64,000 bases of DNA from Chitinophaga pinensis (GTDB lineage Bacteria > Bacteroidota > Bacteroidia > UKL13-3), in contig CAMDHZ010000007.1 in the NCBI GenBank assembly GCA_945898275.1, positions 93,855-157,854 on the forward strand, given 5' to 3'. This document shows positions 33,709-43,786 of this stretch, in pieces (position 1 is the first letter of the stretch; every line of letters begins with the position of its first letter). The notes beneath the pieces were generated by a model that worked only from the letters and a program-made list of their open reading frames with translations, searched no databases and was not told where the DNA came from. Both the position numbers and the translations under genes were made by a program.

Positions 33709-36534
33709 ATGCAAGATAATAAAATATTCATAAAAGGCGCTAGAATGCACAATCTAAAAAATGTAGATGTAACATTTGAGCGCAATAAATTGATAGTGGT
33801 TACAGGTGTTTCTGGTTCTGGAAAAAGCAGTTTGGTATTTGACACGCTTTATGCTGAAGGTCAGCGCCGTTATGTGGAAAGCCTTTCTGCCTACGCGAGG
33901 CAGTTTTTAGGAAAAATGAATAAGCCTGATGTAGATTATATTCATGGAATTTCACCATCAATTGCAATTGAGCAAAAGGTAAATACGCGAAACCCTCGCA
34001 GCACGGTTGCTACCAGCACAGAGATTTATGATTATTTAAAACTATTATTTGCAAGAACTGGGGTAACTTTTTCACCAATTAGCGGAGAAGAAGTGCGCAG
34101 ACATACCATTGATGATGTATGTAATAAGATATTAAGTTATCCAGAAGAAACGCGCTTATACCTTTTGGTAGGCCTTAAAAAGGAAGGTGTAGAACTAAGA
34201 AAAGAACTTGAATTGCATCTTCAAAATGGGTTTAACAGGGTTTGGGTTGAAGGACAAATGCTTGAGATTGAAGACTTCTTAGGAAACATTAAACCAAAGT
34301 CAAAAATTAAGGAAAAGGTATTCCTTTTGGTAGATCGTTTTGCTGTATTACAAAATGATGAAGATTTTCTAAACCGCATCAGTGATTCGGTTCAAACCGC
34401 TTTCTTTGAAGGACATGGGGAACTTGAGTTATTGGTTCAAAACGAAACTTCCACAACTGTTTTTAACAATAAATTTGAAGCAGATGGAATGAGTTTTGAG
34501 GAACCCTCTGTAAACTTTTTTAGTTTTAACAATCCTTATGGTGCATGCAAAACATGTGAAGGCTTTGGCAGTGTAATTGGGATTGATGAGGATTTGGTGA
34601 TACCAGATAAAGGCCTAAGCGTATTTGAAGATGCTATAGTTGCTTGGAAGGGCGAGAAAATGCAGGACTGGAAGAAAGCATTTTTAGCATATAGCCGCAA
34701 AAATGATTTTCCTATTCACAAACCTTATTATGAATTATCTCAAAAACACAAAGATTATTTATGGCATGGTGGAAGCGGTTGGGAAGGCATTGACGGCTTC
34801 TTTAATGAATTAGAAAAACAAACCTATAAGATTCAGTATCGGGTAATGTTGGCAAGGTATAGAGGTAAAACAACTTGTCCTGATTGCAGAGGAACCAGAC
34901 TCAGAAAAGATGCAAGTTATGTAAAACTAACGCCTGCTAATTACTTACCAGAATGGAATGAAACAGACGATGATTTACGCACTTCGTTAACCCAATTATT
35001 GCTTTTAAGCATAGACGATTGTTTGTTGTATTTTAATGGTTTGACCCAACGCGTGCATCATGAAGAAATAGCTAAAAGAATTAAAATAGAAATTGTAAGT
35101 AGGTTAACGTTTCTGCAAAAAGTTGGTTTAGGCTATTTATCCTTGAACCGATTGTCGAATACCCTTAGTGGCGGAGAAACACAAAGAATTAATTTAGCAA
35201 CTTCCTTGGGTTCTAGTTTGGTGGGCTCATTATATATTTTAGATGAACCAAGTATTGGATTGCATAGCAAAGACACTGAAAAATTAATTGAAGTTTTAAA
35301 AACGCTGAGAGACATTGGAAACACCGTTGTTGTAGTTGAACATGACCAAGACATTATGGAGCAAGCTGATTACATGGTGGATATGGGACCGTTTGCTGGC
35401 ATTCATGGTGGAGAAGTTGTAGCAACTGGAACCTTAAAAGAAATAACCAAAGAAGGTAAAAGTTTAACTGCCAAGTACCTGAATGGAGAAGAAAGTATTC
35501 CTTTGCCAGAGCGAAGGAGAAAATGGTCAAATGCAATAGCCATAAAAGGGGCTAAGCAAAACAACTTAAAAAATATAGATGTAAAATTCCCTTTAAATGT
35601 TTTAACGGTGGTAACGGGTGTTAGTGGCAGTGGCAAAACTACGCTTATAAAAAGCATCTTATACCCTGCCCTGCTTAAGCATTTGGGCAATTATACAGGA
35701 GAGAAAACAGGCATATTTGATAATTTAAGTGGTGATTTAAAGCAAATAAAACAAGTTGAGTTTGTAGACCAAAATCCGATTGGAAAATCATCAAGATCAA
35801 ATCCTGTAACTTATATTAAGGCATACGATAGCATTAGAGAATTATATGCTTCCCAAGCCATGTCAAAAGCCAGAGGCTATAAACCACAACATTTTAGTTT
35901 TAATGTGGATGGAGGACGATGTGAAACCTGCTCAGGTGAAGGTGAGATAACCATAGAAATGCAGTTTATGGCAGATGTGCATTTACCTTGTGAGGACTGC
36001 GGTGGTAGCAGATTCAAAGAGGAAATTAGAGAGGTATTATTCAATCAAAAAAACATTAGTGAGGTGCTTAAGATGAGCATAGATGAATCAATCGAATTCT
36101 TTGCCACAGAAAAATCCATAGCAGGAAAACTTAGGTCGTTGCAGGAAGTTGGATTAGGATATATTCAACTAGGACAAAGTTCTAATACACTAAGTGGCGG
36201 TGAAGCCCAACGTGTTAAACTTGCATCCTTTTTAGGAAAAGGTAAAAATATTGATCCTGTTTTTTTCATTTTTGATGAACCAACCACAGGGCTTCATTTT
36301 AACGATATTAAAAAACTCATGGGTTCATTTAATGCCTTGTTAGATCAAGGTCATACTATATTAGTTATTGAACACAATATGGATGTAATCAAATGTGCAG
36401 ATTGGCTGATTGATTTAGGTCCAGAAGCCGGGAACATTGGTGGAAACTTAGTTTTTGAAGGCACTCCGGAGGAATTGGTTAAACAAAATGTGGGTCATAC
36501 CGCCAAATACTTAGCGCAAAAATTAAATAAATAA
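33709..36534 (+). CDS. uvrA: Excinuclease ABC subunit A
   Basis: About 941 residues from the ATG at 33709 (MQDNKIFIKGARMHNLKNVD); the 17-residue extension in the ORF track lacks homology to the UvrA N-terminus. Two ABC ATPase units are visible, with Walker A loops GVSGSGKSSLVFDTLYAEGQR and VTGVSGSGKTTLIKSI and signatures LSGGETQRINLA and LSGGEAQRVKLA. Zinc-binding Cys clusters occur in CKTCEGFG/CPDCRGTR and in CETCSGEGEI/CEDCGGSRF. It recognises DNA lesions and loads UvrB in nucleotide excision repair. It is complete and single-copy in the window, and starts almost back-to-back with a divergent outer-membrane protein gene. Confidence 0.97.
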   Translation: MQDNKIFIKGARMHNLKNVDVTFERNKLIVVTGVSGSGKSSLVFDTLYAEGQRRYVESLSAYARQFLGKMNKPDVDYIHGISPSIAIEQKVNTRNPRSTVATSTEIYDYLKLLFARTGVTFSPISGEEVRRHTIDDVCNKILSYPEETRLYLLVGLKKEGVELRKELELHLQNGFNRVWVEGQMLEIEDFLGNIKPKSKIKEKVFLLVDRFAVLQNDEDFLNRISDSVQTAFFEGHGELELLVQNETSTTVFNNKFEADGMSFEEPSVNFFSFNNPYGACKTCEGFGSVIGIDEDLVIPDKGLSVFEDAIVAWKGEKMQDWKKAFLAYSRKNDFPIHKPYYELSQKHKDYLWHGGSGWEGIDGFFNELEKQTYKIQYRVMLARYRGKTTCPDCRGTRLRKDASYVKLTPANYLPEWNETDDDLRTSLTQLLLLSIDDCLLYFNGLTQRVHHEEIAKRIKIEIVSRLTFLQKVGLGYLSLNRLSNTLSGGETQRINLATSLGSSLVGSLYILDEPSIGLHSKDTEKLIEVLKTLRDIGNTVVVVEHDQDIMEQADYMVDMGPFAGIHGGEVVATGTLKEITKEGKSLTAKYLNGEESIPLPERRRKWSNAIAIKGAKQNNLKNIDVKFPLNVLTVVTGVSGSGKTTLIKSILYPALLKHLGNYTGEKTGIFDNLSGDLKQIKQVEFVDQNPIGKSSRSNPVTYIKAYDSIRELYASQAMSKARGYKPQHFSFNVDGGRCETCSGEGEITIEMQFMADVHLPCEDCGGSRFKEEIREVLFNQKNISEVLKMSIDESIEFFATEKSIAGKLRSLQEVGLGYIQLGQSSNTLSGGEAQRVKLASFLGKGKNIDPVFFIFDEPTTGLHFNDIKKLMGSFNALLDQGHTILVIEHNMDVIKCADWLIDLGPEAGNIGGNLVFEGTPEELVKQNVGHTAKYLAQKLNK

Positions 36535-36549
36535 TTAACACATCCTTAT

Positions 36550-36557
36550 TAGGTTTG
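36550..36557 (+). promoter_or_regulatory. Candidate -7 promoter element before pyc (TAGGTTTG)
   Basis: An exact TAnnTTTG located 44 bases before the pyruvate carboxylase start, in the short gap after uvrA. No matching -33 TTG was found. Confidence 0.35.
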
Positions 36558-36600
36558 TAATTTAACCTGTAAATCATAACTTTCAATCAAATTTAAACCT

Positions 36601-39600
36601 ATGAAAATTCAAAAAATCTTGGTTGCAAACCGAGGTGAAATTGCGATACGCGTTTTTAGAGCAGCAGTTGAATTGAACATTAAAACAGTAGCGGTTTATA
36701 CCTATGAAGACAGGTATTCTTTACATCGTTATAAGGCTGATGAAAGTTATCAAATTGGCAAAGAGACAGAGCCTTTAAAGCCTTATTTAGATATTGAAGA
36801 AATTATAAATGTAGCGAAAAGCCATAAGGTAACTGCCATTCACCCTGGCTACGGATTTTTAAGTGAGAATTCAGTTTTTGCAAGAAGGTGTGCAGAAGAA
36901 GGAATTATATTCATTGGGCCTTCGAGTGAGGTAATGAAACAGCTTGGAGACAAAGTTTTGGCGAAGTTAGTGGCCATTAAAGCAGAAGTTCCAATTATTG
37001 CTGATAGTAAAGAAGAATTATTAAGCTTTGAAATTGCTGCAAAGGAAGCTGCACGCATTGGGTTTCCAGTGATGTTGAAGGCCGCCGCCGGAGGCGGCGG
37101 CAGAGGAATGCGTGTGGTAAGAAATGCTGAGGAACTAGAGAAAAATTTCAATGAAGCCAAAAATGAAGCTCGAGTAGCCTTTGGAGATGACACTATCTTC
37201 ATTGAAAAGTTTATTGACCAACCTAGGCATATTGAAGTCCAAATTATGGGTGACCACCATGGTAATCTCATACATTTACATGAAAGAGATTGTAGTGTAC
37301 AAAGACGCTTTCAAAAAGTGGTAGAAATGGCTCCAGCTCCCAATATCAAACAAGAAACACGGGAGGCCTTGCATGCTTATGCAATTAAGATTTGTAAAGA
37401 AGTAGGTTATAACAATGTAGGAACTGTTGAATTCTTAGTTGACAAAGAAGAACGAATATATTTCATAGAAGTTAATCCACGCATTCAAGTTGAGCATACA
37501 GTTACAGAAGAAGTAACTGGTATTGATATTGTAAAGTGTCAAATTAGAATTGCAGAAGGTTTACCTTTAACTTCTCCAGAAATTGGAATTGCAAACCAAG
37601 CAAGTGTTAAGGTGGAAGGATTTGCTGTGCAAGTTCGGATTACTACAGAAGATCCTGCAAATGGGTTCAAACCTGACCATGGGACAATTATTGCTTATAG
37701 AAATGCAGGTGGACCTGGAATTAGACTTGATGAAGGAAGCGCTTATCCAAATGTGAAAATTTCTCCTTTTTTTGATTCACTTTTAGTAAAAATTACTGCA
37801 AGCGGTAAAAATCTATTTGAAGCTTCAGAAAGGTTACAAAGGGTATTAAAGGAATTTAGGATTAGAGGGGTTAAAACAAATATCTCCTTTCTTGAAAATG
37901 TACTTCAACATCCTACTTTTCTAAATGGGGCTTGTACTGTAAACTTTATAGATGCGCATCCAGAATTATTTAAATACTCTAAACGCCTAGACAGAGGAAC
38001 AAAAGCACTAATCTACCTAGCTGATATAACTGTCAATGGGAATCCTGATGTTAAAAAAGTTGAAAAGGATAAAGTCCTAAAACCTGCTGTAATCCCTGAA
38101 TTTGATAAATATGGTGCTTATCCATTAGGAACAAAAGATAAGTTAAAAGAACTTGGCAGGGACGGTTTTATAACTTGGCTAAAAAACGAAAAAGCAATTC
38201 ATTATACAGATTGTACAATGAGAGATGCGCATCAAAGTTTATTGGCAACGAGGGTAAGAACAATTGACTTATTAAAAATCTCAGAAGCCTATGCAAAATT
38301 GGCTCCAGAGGTGTTTTCTTTAGAACTTTGGGGAGGTGCTACCTTTGATGTGGCCTTACGCTTTCTTCATGAAAACCCTTGGCAGCGATTGCAAATGCTG
38401 AGAGATTGCATCCCGAATGTACTATTCCAAATGCTTATTAGAGGTGCAAATGCAATAGGTTATAAGGCATACCCAGATAATTTAATTGAGCGGTTTATTG
38501 AAGAAAGTGCGACCAAAGGAATGGATATTTTTAGGATATTCGACTCCCTCAACTGGATCGAAGGCATGCGCACTAGCATAAAAGCTGTAAACGAAAGAAC
38601 AGAAGGTATTGCAGAAGCTTGTATCTGTTATACTGGAGATTTTCTAGACCCACAAAGAAATCATAAATTCAATCTTGAATACTACCTTTCTTTGGCTAGA
38701 CAATTAGAGGATGCTGGTGCACATATGTTAGCCATTAAAGATATGGCTGGGTTGCTCAAACCATTTCAAGCAGAAATACTCATTACTGAATTAAAGAAAA
38801 CAGTTGATTTACCAATCCATTTGCACACGCATGACACTAGCAGTATTCAGTCAGCCACCTATCTTAAAGCCATTGAAGCAGGCGTTTCTGTGATAGATGT
38901 TGCGCTGGCGTCCATGAGCGGTCTCACCTCTCAACCTAATTTTAATTCAATTGTGGCCATGATGCAAGGCCATGAAAGAGAACAACCAATGAACCTTGCT
39001 TCACTTAACCAACTTTCTAATTATTGGGAAAATGTAAGGGAATATTACTATCCATTTGAACACGAATTAAAAGCAGGTACTGCAGAGGTTTATGACCATG
39101 AAATACCTGGTGGTCAATATTCTAATCTTAAGCCTCAGGCTAGAAGCTTGGGGTTAGAAGACAAATTTGAAACCATCAAGCAAAACTATACAGTAGTTAA
39201 CCAATTATTTGGAGATATTGTTAAAGTAACACCATCCTCTAAAGTAGTTGGCGATATGGCATTATTTATGACGGCAAACGGTTATAGTGCAGAAGACATT
39301 CTAAACAATGGTGATAGCATTTCGTTTCCAGATAGCGTGATAGAGCTATTTAGAGGGGAATTAGGACAAAATCCAGGAGGCTTTCCTAAGGTATTAAGTA
39401 AAATGATATTAAAGGATAAAGAAGCCTTTACTGACAAACCAAATGAGCACCTCTCCCCTATTGATTTTGATTTAGAATGGAAAAAGTTTCAGGAAAAATT
39501 TGGAGCAGAATATAGTTTTACTGATTTACTTTCTTATCTATTTTATCCGAAGGTTTTTGAAGATTATGCAAATCATAGAGAAAGTTATGGTTCCTTATGG

Positions 39601-40038
39601 CACCTTCCAACACCTCCATTTTTCTATGGGCTCAAGCAAAATGAAGAAATCCTTATAGAGCTTGCTCCTGGAAAAAATATTCTGGTTAGGTTATTAAATG
39701 TCATAGACGAAGGTGATGGAAAAAAATCAGTTTTCTTTAGGCTAAACGGGCAAACAAGAAGTATCGAAATTAAGGAAAAAGGATTTGTAAGCATTAAGCC
39801 TAGTCACAGAAAGGTGAAGAATGAAGGAGAAATTGGTTCACCATTACAAGGAAAACTATCAAAGGTTCTTGTTAAAAAAGGAGATAAAGTAAGTAAGAAT
39901 ACACCACTATTTACCATTGAGGCCATGAAAATGGAAAATACCGTTGTGGCCTCTAGTGAAGGAGAAATATCTGAAATACTGCTTAATGAAGGGATTTTAA
40001 TAGAACAAGATGATGTAGTATTAATAATCCTATCATGA
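36601..40038 (+). CDS. pyc: Pyruvate carboxylase
   Basis: 1145 residues, a full-length single-chain enzyme. The biotin-carboxylase domain (about 1-450) begins KILVANRGEIAIRVFRAA and has the Gly-rich ATP loop MLKAAAGGGGRGMRVV and EVNPRIQVEHTVTEEVTG. The carboxyltransferase domain (about 530-800) has HYTDCTMRDAHQSLLATRVRT and the metal-site LPIHLHTHDTSS. The C-terminal biotin carrier domain has EAMKMENTV with the biotinylated Lys at 1110. It makes oxaloacetate from pyruvate, CO2 and ATP for anaplerosis. It overlaps the next gene by four bases (ATGA). Confidence 0.97.
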   Translation: MKIQKILVANRGEIAIRVFRAAVELNIKTVAVYTYEDRYSLHRYKADESYQIGKETEPLKPYLDIEEIINVAKSHKVTAIHPGYGFLSENSVFARRCAEEGIIFIGPSSEVMKQLGDKVLAKLVAIKAEVPIIADSKEELLSFEIAAKEAARIGFPVMLKAAAGGGGRGMRVVRNAEELEKNFNEAKNEARVAFGDDTIFIEKFIDQPRHIEVQIMGDHHGNLIHLHERDCSVQRRFQKVVEMAPAPNIKQETREALHAYAIKICKEVGYNNVGTVEFLVDKEERIYFIEVNPRIQVEHTVTEEVTGIDIVKCQIRIAEGLPLTSPEIGIANQASVKVEGFAVQVRITTEDPANGFKPDHGTIIAYRNAGGPGIRLDEGSAYPNVKISPFFDSLLVKITASGKNLFEASERLQRVLKEFRIRGVKTNISFLENVLQHPTFLNGACTVNFIDAHPELFKYSKRLDRGTKALIYLADITVNGNPDVKKVEKDKVLKPAVIPEFDKYGAYPLGTKDKLKELGRDGFITWLKNEKAIHYTDCTMRDAHQSLLATRVRTIDLLKISEAYAKLAPEVFSLELWGGATFDVALRFLHENPWQRLQMLRDCIPNVLFQMLIRGANAIGYKAYPDNLIERFIEESATKGMDIFRIFDSLNWIEGMRTSIKAVNERTEGIAEACICYTGDFLDPQRNHKFNLEYYLSLARQLEDAGAHMLAIKDMAGLLKPFQAEILITELKKTVDLPIHLHTHDTSSIQSATYLKAIEAGVSVIDVALASMSGLTSQPNFNSIVAMMQGHEREQPMNLASLNQLSNYWENVREYYYPFEHELKAGTAEVYDHEIPGGQYSNLKPQARSLGLEDKFETIKQNYTVVNQLFGDIVKVTPSSKVVGDMALFMTANGYSAEDILNNGDSISFPDSVIELFRGELGQNPGGFPKVLSKMILKDKEAFTDKPNEHLSPIDFDLEWKKFQEKFGAEYSFTDLLSYLFYPKVFEDYANHRESYGSLWHLPTPPFFYGLKQNEEILIELAPGKNILVRLLNVIDEGDGKKSVFFRLNGQTRSIEIKEKGFVSIKPSHRKVKNEGEIGSPLQGKLSKVLVKKGDKVSKNTPLFTIEAMKMENTVVASSEGEISEILLNEGILIEQDDVVLIILS

Positions 40039-40460
40039 GATATTTTACATTCACAATAATCTTTCTTTTCTTAATCATTCAATCATTTGCACAATCAAAT
40101 ACAGAGAAGAACATAGTTGGCATTTTAAATGAACAACAAAACTCATGGAATCAAAGTAACTTAGCTGGCTTTATGAAGCATTACTGGAAAAGTGATTCTC
40201 TCACCTTTGTTAGTAAAAATGGCGTAAAAAAAGGATGGCAATCGGTTTACGATGGGTATCAAAAAAGCTATGCTGAAAAAGGTGAAATGGGTACGCTAAA
40301 TTTCGAAATATTTAAAATCGACCTATTATCCAACAAGAACGCCTTGGTTTTAGGAAGTTGTAAAGTTGTAAATGCTAAGGGCACATACCAAGGCTACTTT
40401 ACACTTTGGTTCAAAAAGATAAAAAGAAAATGGGTGATTGTGCAGGACCATACAAGTTAA
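40035..40460 (+). CDS. Secreted SnoaL/DUF4440-like (NTF2-fold) protein
   Basis: 141 residues with a signal peptide (FTFTIIFLFLIIQSFAQ). The remainder (IVGILNEQQNSWNQSNLAGFMKHYW, FVSKNGVKKGWQSVYDGYQKSY, KGTYQGYFTLWFKKIKRKWVIVQDHTS) fits the cone-shaped NTF2/DUF4440 fold, with the final W-x-I-x-x-D-H-T/S common in the family. The ligand or catalytic role is unknown. It is translationally coupled to pyc through an ATGA overlap, although the two products work in different compartments. Confidence 0.82.
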   Translation: MRYFTFTIIFLFLIIQSFAQSNTEKNIVGILNEQQNSWNQSNLAGFMKHYWKSDSLTFVSKNGVKKGWQSVYDGYQKSYAEKGEMGTLNFEIFKIDLLSNKNALVLGSCKVVNAKGTYQGYFTLWFKKIKRKWVIVQDHTS

Positions 40461-40488
40461 TGAAATTTTTTGTTTTTATTCGCAATAA

Positions 40489-41625
40489 ATGAAAAACGTT
40501 TCTAAAGTATATTTCCCCAATTTAAATGGATTAAGATTTTTGGCTGCAATTTTGGTTGTAATCTGCCATATTGAGCAATTTAAAAATATAAAAAACCTTC
40601 CTAATATTTGGCTTGAAAGTGAACCAATTCGACGGTTAGGTGAAATGGGTGTAATTTTATTCTTTGTTTTAAGTGGTTTTTTAATTACGTATTTGCTACT
40701 AGCAGAAGAAAGTAAAACAAACAATATTAATATTATAAAATTTTACATCAGAAGAGCTCTACGAATTTGGCCCTTATATTTTCTAATTGTGGGTTTAGCC
40801 TTTTTTGTATTACCATATATTACAGAAATGGTTTGGCCTGGTAAGTCTTTTGGTGCTGAAAAAGCGCTAAATGGACGTTTAATGAAAGTAATCTATTTTA
40901 TGGCATTTTTACCAAATCTTGGTTTAGCAACTTTTGGAATGGTACCATATGCAAGTCATTTATGGTCAATCGGAACAGAGGAGCAGTTTTACCTTTTCTG
41001 GCCTGTCTTATTAAAAGTTTTTAAAAATAATAAAATTAAAGTTTTATTGGCTATTGCAATCTTATTCCCCATTATTCTATATTTTTTGCAAAACTATTAT
41101 TATCAAGAAAGTAATTATAAAATCTTTATCAAGTATTTGGAATTCTTCAATATTGACAGTATGGCAATTGGTGGTATTTTGTCATTTTTACACTTTAAAA
41201 AATCACTTTTTTTGGAGAATTTCAAAAACAGTAAGATTTTTTATATAAGCCTAATTTTGGTTACATTAGGTCTATTATTCGGAGTAAAAATAAGATACAT
41301 AGACCATCAAATTTATTCAATTCTTTTTGCAATAATTATATTAAATCTATCAACAAATAAGAATCTACCTTTTTCATTAGAAAACAAGACTTTTACATAT
41401 TTAGGAAATATTTCTTATGGTATTTATATGTGGCATCCAATTGCCATTTTTTTTACATTACACTTAGCGTTGGTTTTGGGCCAAATAAATAATATTTTTA
41501 TCTACGTTTTAAGTATCGTTTTTTCAATTTCACTTGCAGCTATTTCTTATGAGCTAATGGAAAAGCAATTTTTAAAATTAAAAGACAAATTCACTATTAT
41601 AGCTAGTGGAAACAATAAATTGTAA
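40489..41625 (+). CDS. Acyltransferase 3 family membrane protein
   Basis: 378 residues with about ten hydrophobic segments. The N-terminal VYFPNLNGLRFLAAILVVICHI contains the R-x-x-A-x-x-x-V-x-x-x-H motif of AT3/OafA-type O-acyltransferases. FFVLSGFLITYLLLAEE and FYIRRALRIWPLYFLIV (RRxxRIxPxY) follow, and LWSIGTEEQFYLFWPVL is the conserved central motif. It would transfer acetyl or other acyl groups onto an exported glycan or lipid. It is followed by two glycan-synthesis genes on the same strand, so a surface-polysaccharide role is likely. Confidence 0.92.
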   Translation: MKNVSKVYFPNLNGLRFLAAILVVICHIEQFKNIKNLPNIWLESEPIRRLGEMGVILFFVLSGFLITYLLLAEESKTNNINIIKFYIRRALRIWPLYFLIVGLAFFVLPYITEMVWPGKSFGAEKALNGRLMKVIYFMAFLPNLGLATFGMVPYASHLWSIGTEEQFYLFWPVLLKVFKNNKIKVLLAIAILFPIILYFLQNYYYQESNYKIFIKYLEFFNIDSMAIGGILSFLHFKKSLFLENFKNSKIFYISLILVTLGLLFGVKIRYIDHQIYSILFAIIILNLSTNKNLPFSLENKTFTYLGNISYGIYMWHPIAIFFTLHLALVLGQINNIFIYVLSIVFSISLAAISYELMEKQFLKLKDKFTIIASGNNKL

Positions 41626-41650
41626 CTTTATCTTATATTAGCAATGAAAT

Positions 41651-42361
41651 ATGCCTCGCAAATCGCTCACCATCGTTCTGCCCTGCTTTAATCCAGAAAC
41701 AAATTGGCATAAAAATCTCCTGCAACAATATGAAGCGGTTAGTGATCAATTAGTGGAATTTGAAATTGACCTCATTTTAGTAAACGACGGAAGTAAAAAT
41801 CAAATAGCTGAAGAAGTTAAGATGTTAAAAGAACTAATTCCCAACCTCTCTTATATACACAATAACGTAAACCAAGGAAAGGGTGCTGCCATAAGAAGCG
41901 GTATCATTGATGCAAAAGGTGAGTACATTGTCTATACAGATATTGATTTCCCTTATACAAGTAATAGTTTTAAGAATATTGTACAAGCACTTGAAAGTTT
42001 TGAAATTTCTATTGGAATAAGGGATAACTCCTATTTTCATGCCATTCCAAAACACCGCGCTTTTATCTCAAAGTTTCTTAAGTTTATGATTAAAACGAGT
42101 CTTCGATTGCCAACTTCTGATACACAAGGTGGACTAAAAGGAATGCGAGCTTCTATTAAACCGCTATTCTTGCGGACAGAAATCAACCGATATTTATTTG
42201 ATTTGGAATTCCTATTTTTAGCTACAAAAGAGAAGAAAACAATCGGAATTCAACCCATAGAATTGCGAAATGAAACCGATGTTAAAAAAATGAATTTTAG
42301 GGTGGTTTCTAAAGAGATTTCCAACTTTATTAAGCTATTTTTAAAAGCAAAATTCACATAA
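41651..42361 (+). CDS. Glycosyltransferase family 2
   Basis: 236 residues with a GT-A fold. The N-terminus LTIVLPCFNPETNWHKNLL leads to DLILVNDGSKNQ, NVNQGKGAAIRSGIIDAKGEYIVYTDIDFPY (the DxD-equivalent TDID) and TQGGLKGMRASIKPLF. There is no transmembrane anchor, unlike DPM1/GtrB-type enzymes that load undecaprenyl phosphate, though the sequence pattern is of that kind. It may make a lipid-linked sugar donor for the GT39-like enzyme encoded four bases downstream; that pairing is inference from context. Confidence 0.88.
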   Translation: MPRKSLTIVLPCFNPETNWHKNLLQQYEAVSDQLVEFEIDLILVNDGSKNQIAEEVKMLKELIPNLSYIHNNVNQGKGAAIRSGIIDAKGEYIVYTDIDFPYTSNSFKNIVQALESFEISIGIRDNSYFHAIPKHRAFISKFLKFMIKTSLRLPTSDTQGGLKGMRASIKPLFLRTEINRYLFDLEFLFLATKEKKTIGIQPIELRNETDVKKMNFRVVSKEISNFIKLFLKAKFT

Positions 42362-42364
42362 GGT

Positions 42365-43786
42365 ATGTTAAAAAAATGGCAATACTTTATTCCTTGGTTG
42401 GTAGCGCTTTTATTTGGATTATATAAAATACAAGACCTCTCTCTCCCCTATTTTTGGGATGAGGCCTGGTCTTACTTTCCTGCATTAGAAGCCATGCAAG
42501 AAACAGGGCCATCATTACTTCCCAACGCAATTGACCCGCAGCTTTATAGAGGACACCCTTTGCTATTCTATTTTCTGCAAAGTACATGGATGAATTTTCT
42601 GCCAAATAATATTGATTGGGCTAAAACTTTTCCTTTAATCATCAGTATACTTTTACTTGTATGCACCTATAAATTTTCAGCTGAAGTATTCAATAAAAAA
42701 GTTGGCAATCTTTCCATTGTTTTACTGGCCGTTCAACCTGTTTTTTTAGCACAGTCAAGCTTGCTTTTACCTGAAATTTTATTAAGCCTTTTTACTATTC
42801 TTGCCTTAAATGCATTTATAAAAAACCTGAGATTACAGGTTATATTTTGGGTAACATGTGCGCTTTATACCAAAGAAAGTGCCCTTGTGCTTGGACTAAG
42901 TTTAATCATTTGGCAGTTGGTGCAGGTTTATTTAAATAAAAAAAACACTTCGCTTTGGATAGGCCTACTTAAAAGTACTTATCTCTTAATTCCATTCGGA
43001 TTAATCACTATCTTTTTTGTACTTCAAAAACTTTGGGTGGGTTGGGTTTTCTTTCCAGAACACTTAGGATATATAAACCTTTCAGAAAGCCTAGAAAAGG
43101 CTAATAATTACATTGGATATTTATTGATTTTCCAAGGAAGAAACCTACTAACCTTTGCAGGAATTGCAGGACTTTTCATTTTGGTTTATAAAAAAGATAA
43201 ACAACTTAAAAATAAGCAAAATGAATTACTAGGATTAAGTTTTTTTATTCTTAGTTACTTGGCGTTTTCTTCACTCAATTTTTACTCTCCAAGGTATTTA
43301 TTGTCAATACTACCAATTACAATTGTGATGTTTAGTTTTCTAATTGTCAAAGCATTTTCTCATAAAAACTGGATTTTTACACCTTTAGTACTTGTGTTAA
43401 TTATCAATAATGGGTATCATAGTTTTTTTCGGTTTGAACCAAATGACCATACACTCGGATACCGCGATATGATTAAAGTTCACCAAAAAATTATCAGTAC
43501 ACTAGAAAAAGAAGTCGAAACTGAAAGCGAAATAGCCACGCATTTCTTAATGAAATATAACTTAGAAAATCCTAGCTTAGGCTATTTAACTAATAAAAAG
43601 CCTTTTACCAATGTAGCATCTGAAGTAAGTAATCACACTCAGTTTGTAATTGTTAGTAACATTGAGTCAAGTAATATTTTACAAGACTTTTTAGCAAATT
43701 CTCCTAAACAATTAATAAGTCGCGCAGAGCAAGGAAAATGTTGGTCGGAATTATACCAGATTAATCTATCAGATTCATTAAAATAA
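42365..43786 (+). CDS. GT39/ArnT-like polytopic glycosyltransferase
   Basis: 473 residues with about ten membrane segments and a soluble C-terminal part of roughly 100 residues. The first periplasmic loop carries LPYFWDEAWSYFPALEAM, where the Asp-Glu pair matches the catalytic acidic pair of GT-C enzymes (PMT/ArnT type), and QLYRGHPLLFYFLQSTWM follows. Such enzymes transfer a sugar from a polyprenyl-phosphate donor at the periplasmic face. The preceding GT2 gene could provide the donor. The acceptor is unknown; glycan, lipid A or protein are all possible. A GGTTTGAACC copy in the gene is read as RFEP. Confidence 0.85.
   Translation: MLKKWQYFIPWLVALLFGLYKIQDLSLPYFWDEAWSYFPALEAMQETGPSLLPNAIDPQLYRGHPLLFYFLQSTWMNFLPNNIDWAKTFPLIISILLLVCTYKFSAEVFNKKVGNLSIVLLAVQPVFLAQSSLLLPEILLSLFTILALNAFIKNLRLQVIFWVTCALYTKESALVLGLSLIIWQLVQVYLNKKNTSLWIGLLKSTYLLIPFGLITIFFVLQKLWVGWVFFPEHLGYINLSESLEKANNYIGYLLIFQGRNLLTFAGIAGLFILVYKKDKQLKNKQNELLGLSFFILSYLAFSSLNFYSPRYLLSILPITIVMFSFLIVKAFSHKNWIFTPLVLVLIINNGYHSFFRFEPNDHTLGYRDMIKVHQKIISTLEKEVETESEIATHFLMKYNLENPSLGYLTNKKPFTNVASEVSNHTQFVIVSNIESSNILQDFLANSPKQLISRAEQGKCWSELYQINLSDSLK

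Noticed and set aside
33705-33845. N-terminal extension of the outer-membrane protein ORF
   Set aside because: The first ~47 codons are antisense to conserved uvrA sequence and precede a clear signal peptide, so this part is a shadow.
36849-37271. Minus-strand ORF of 140 residues
   Set aside because: Antisense to the biotin-carboxylase domain of pyc; no independent features.
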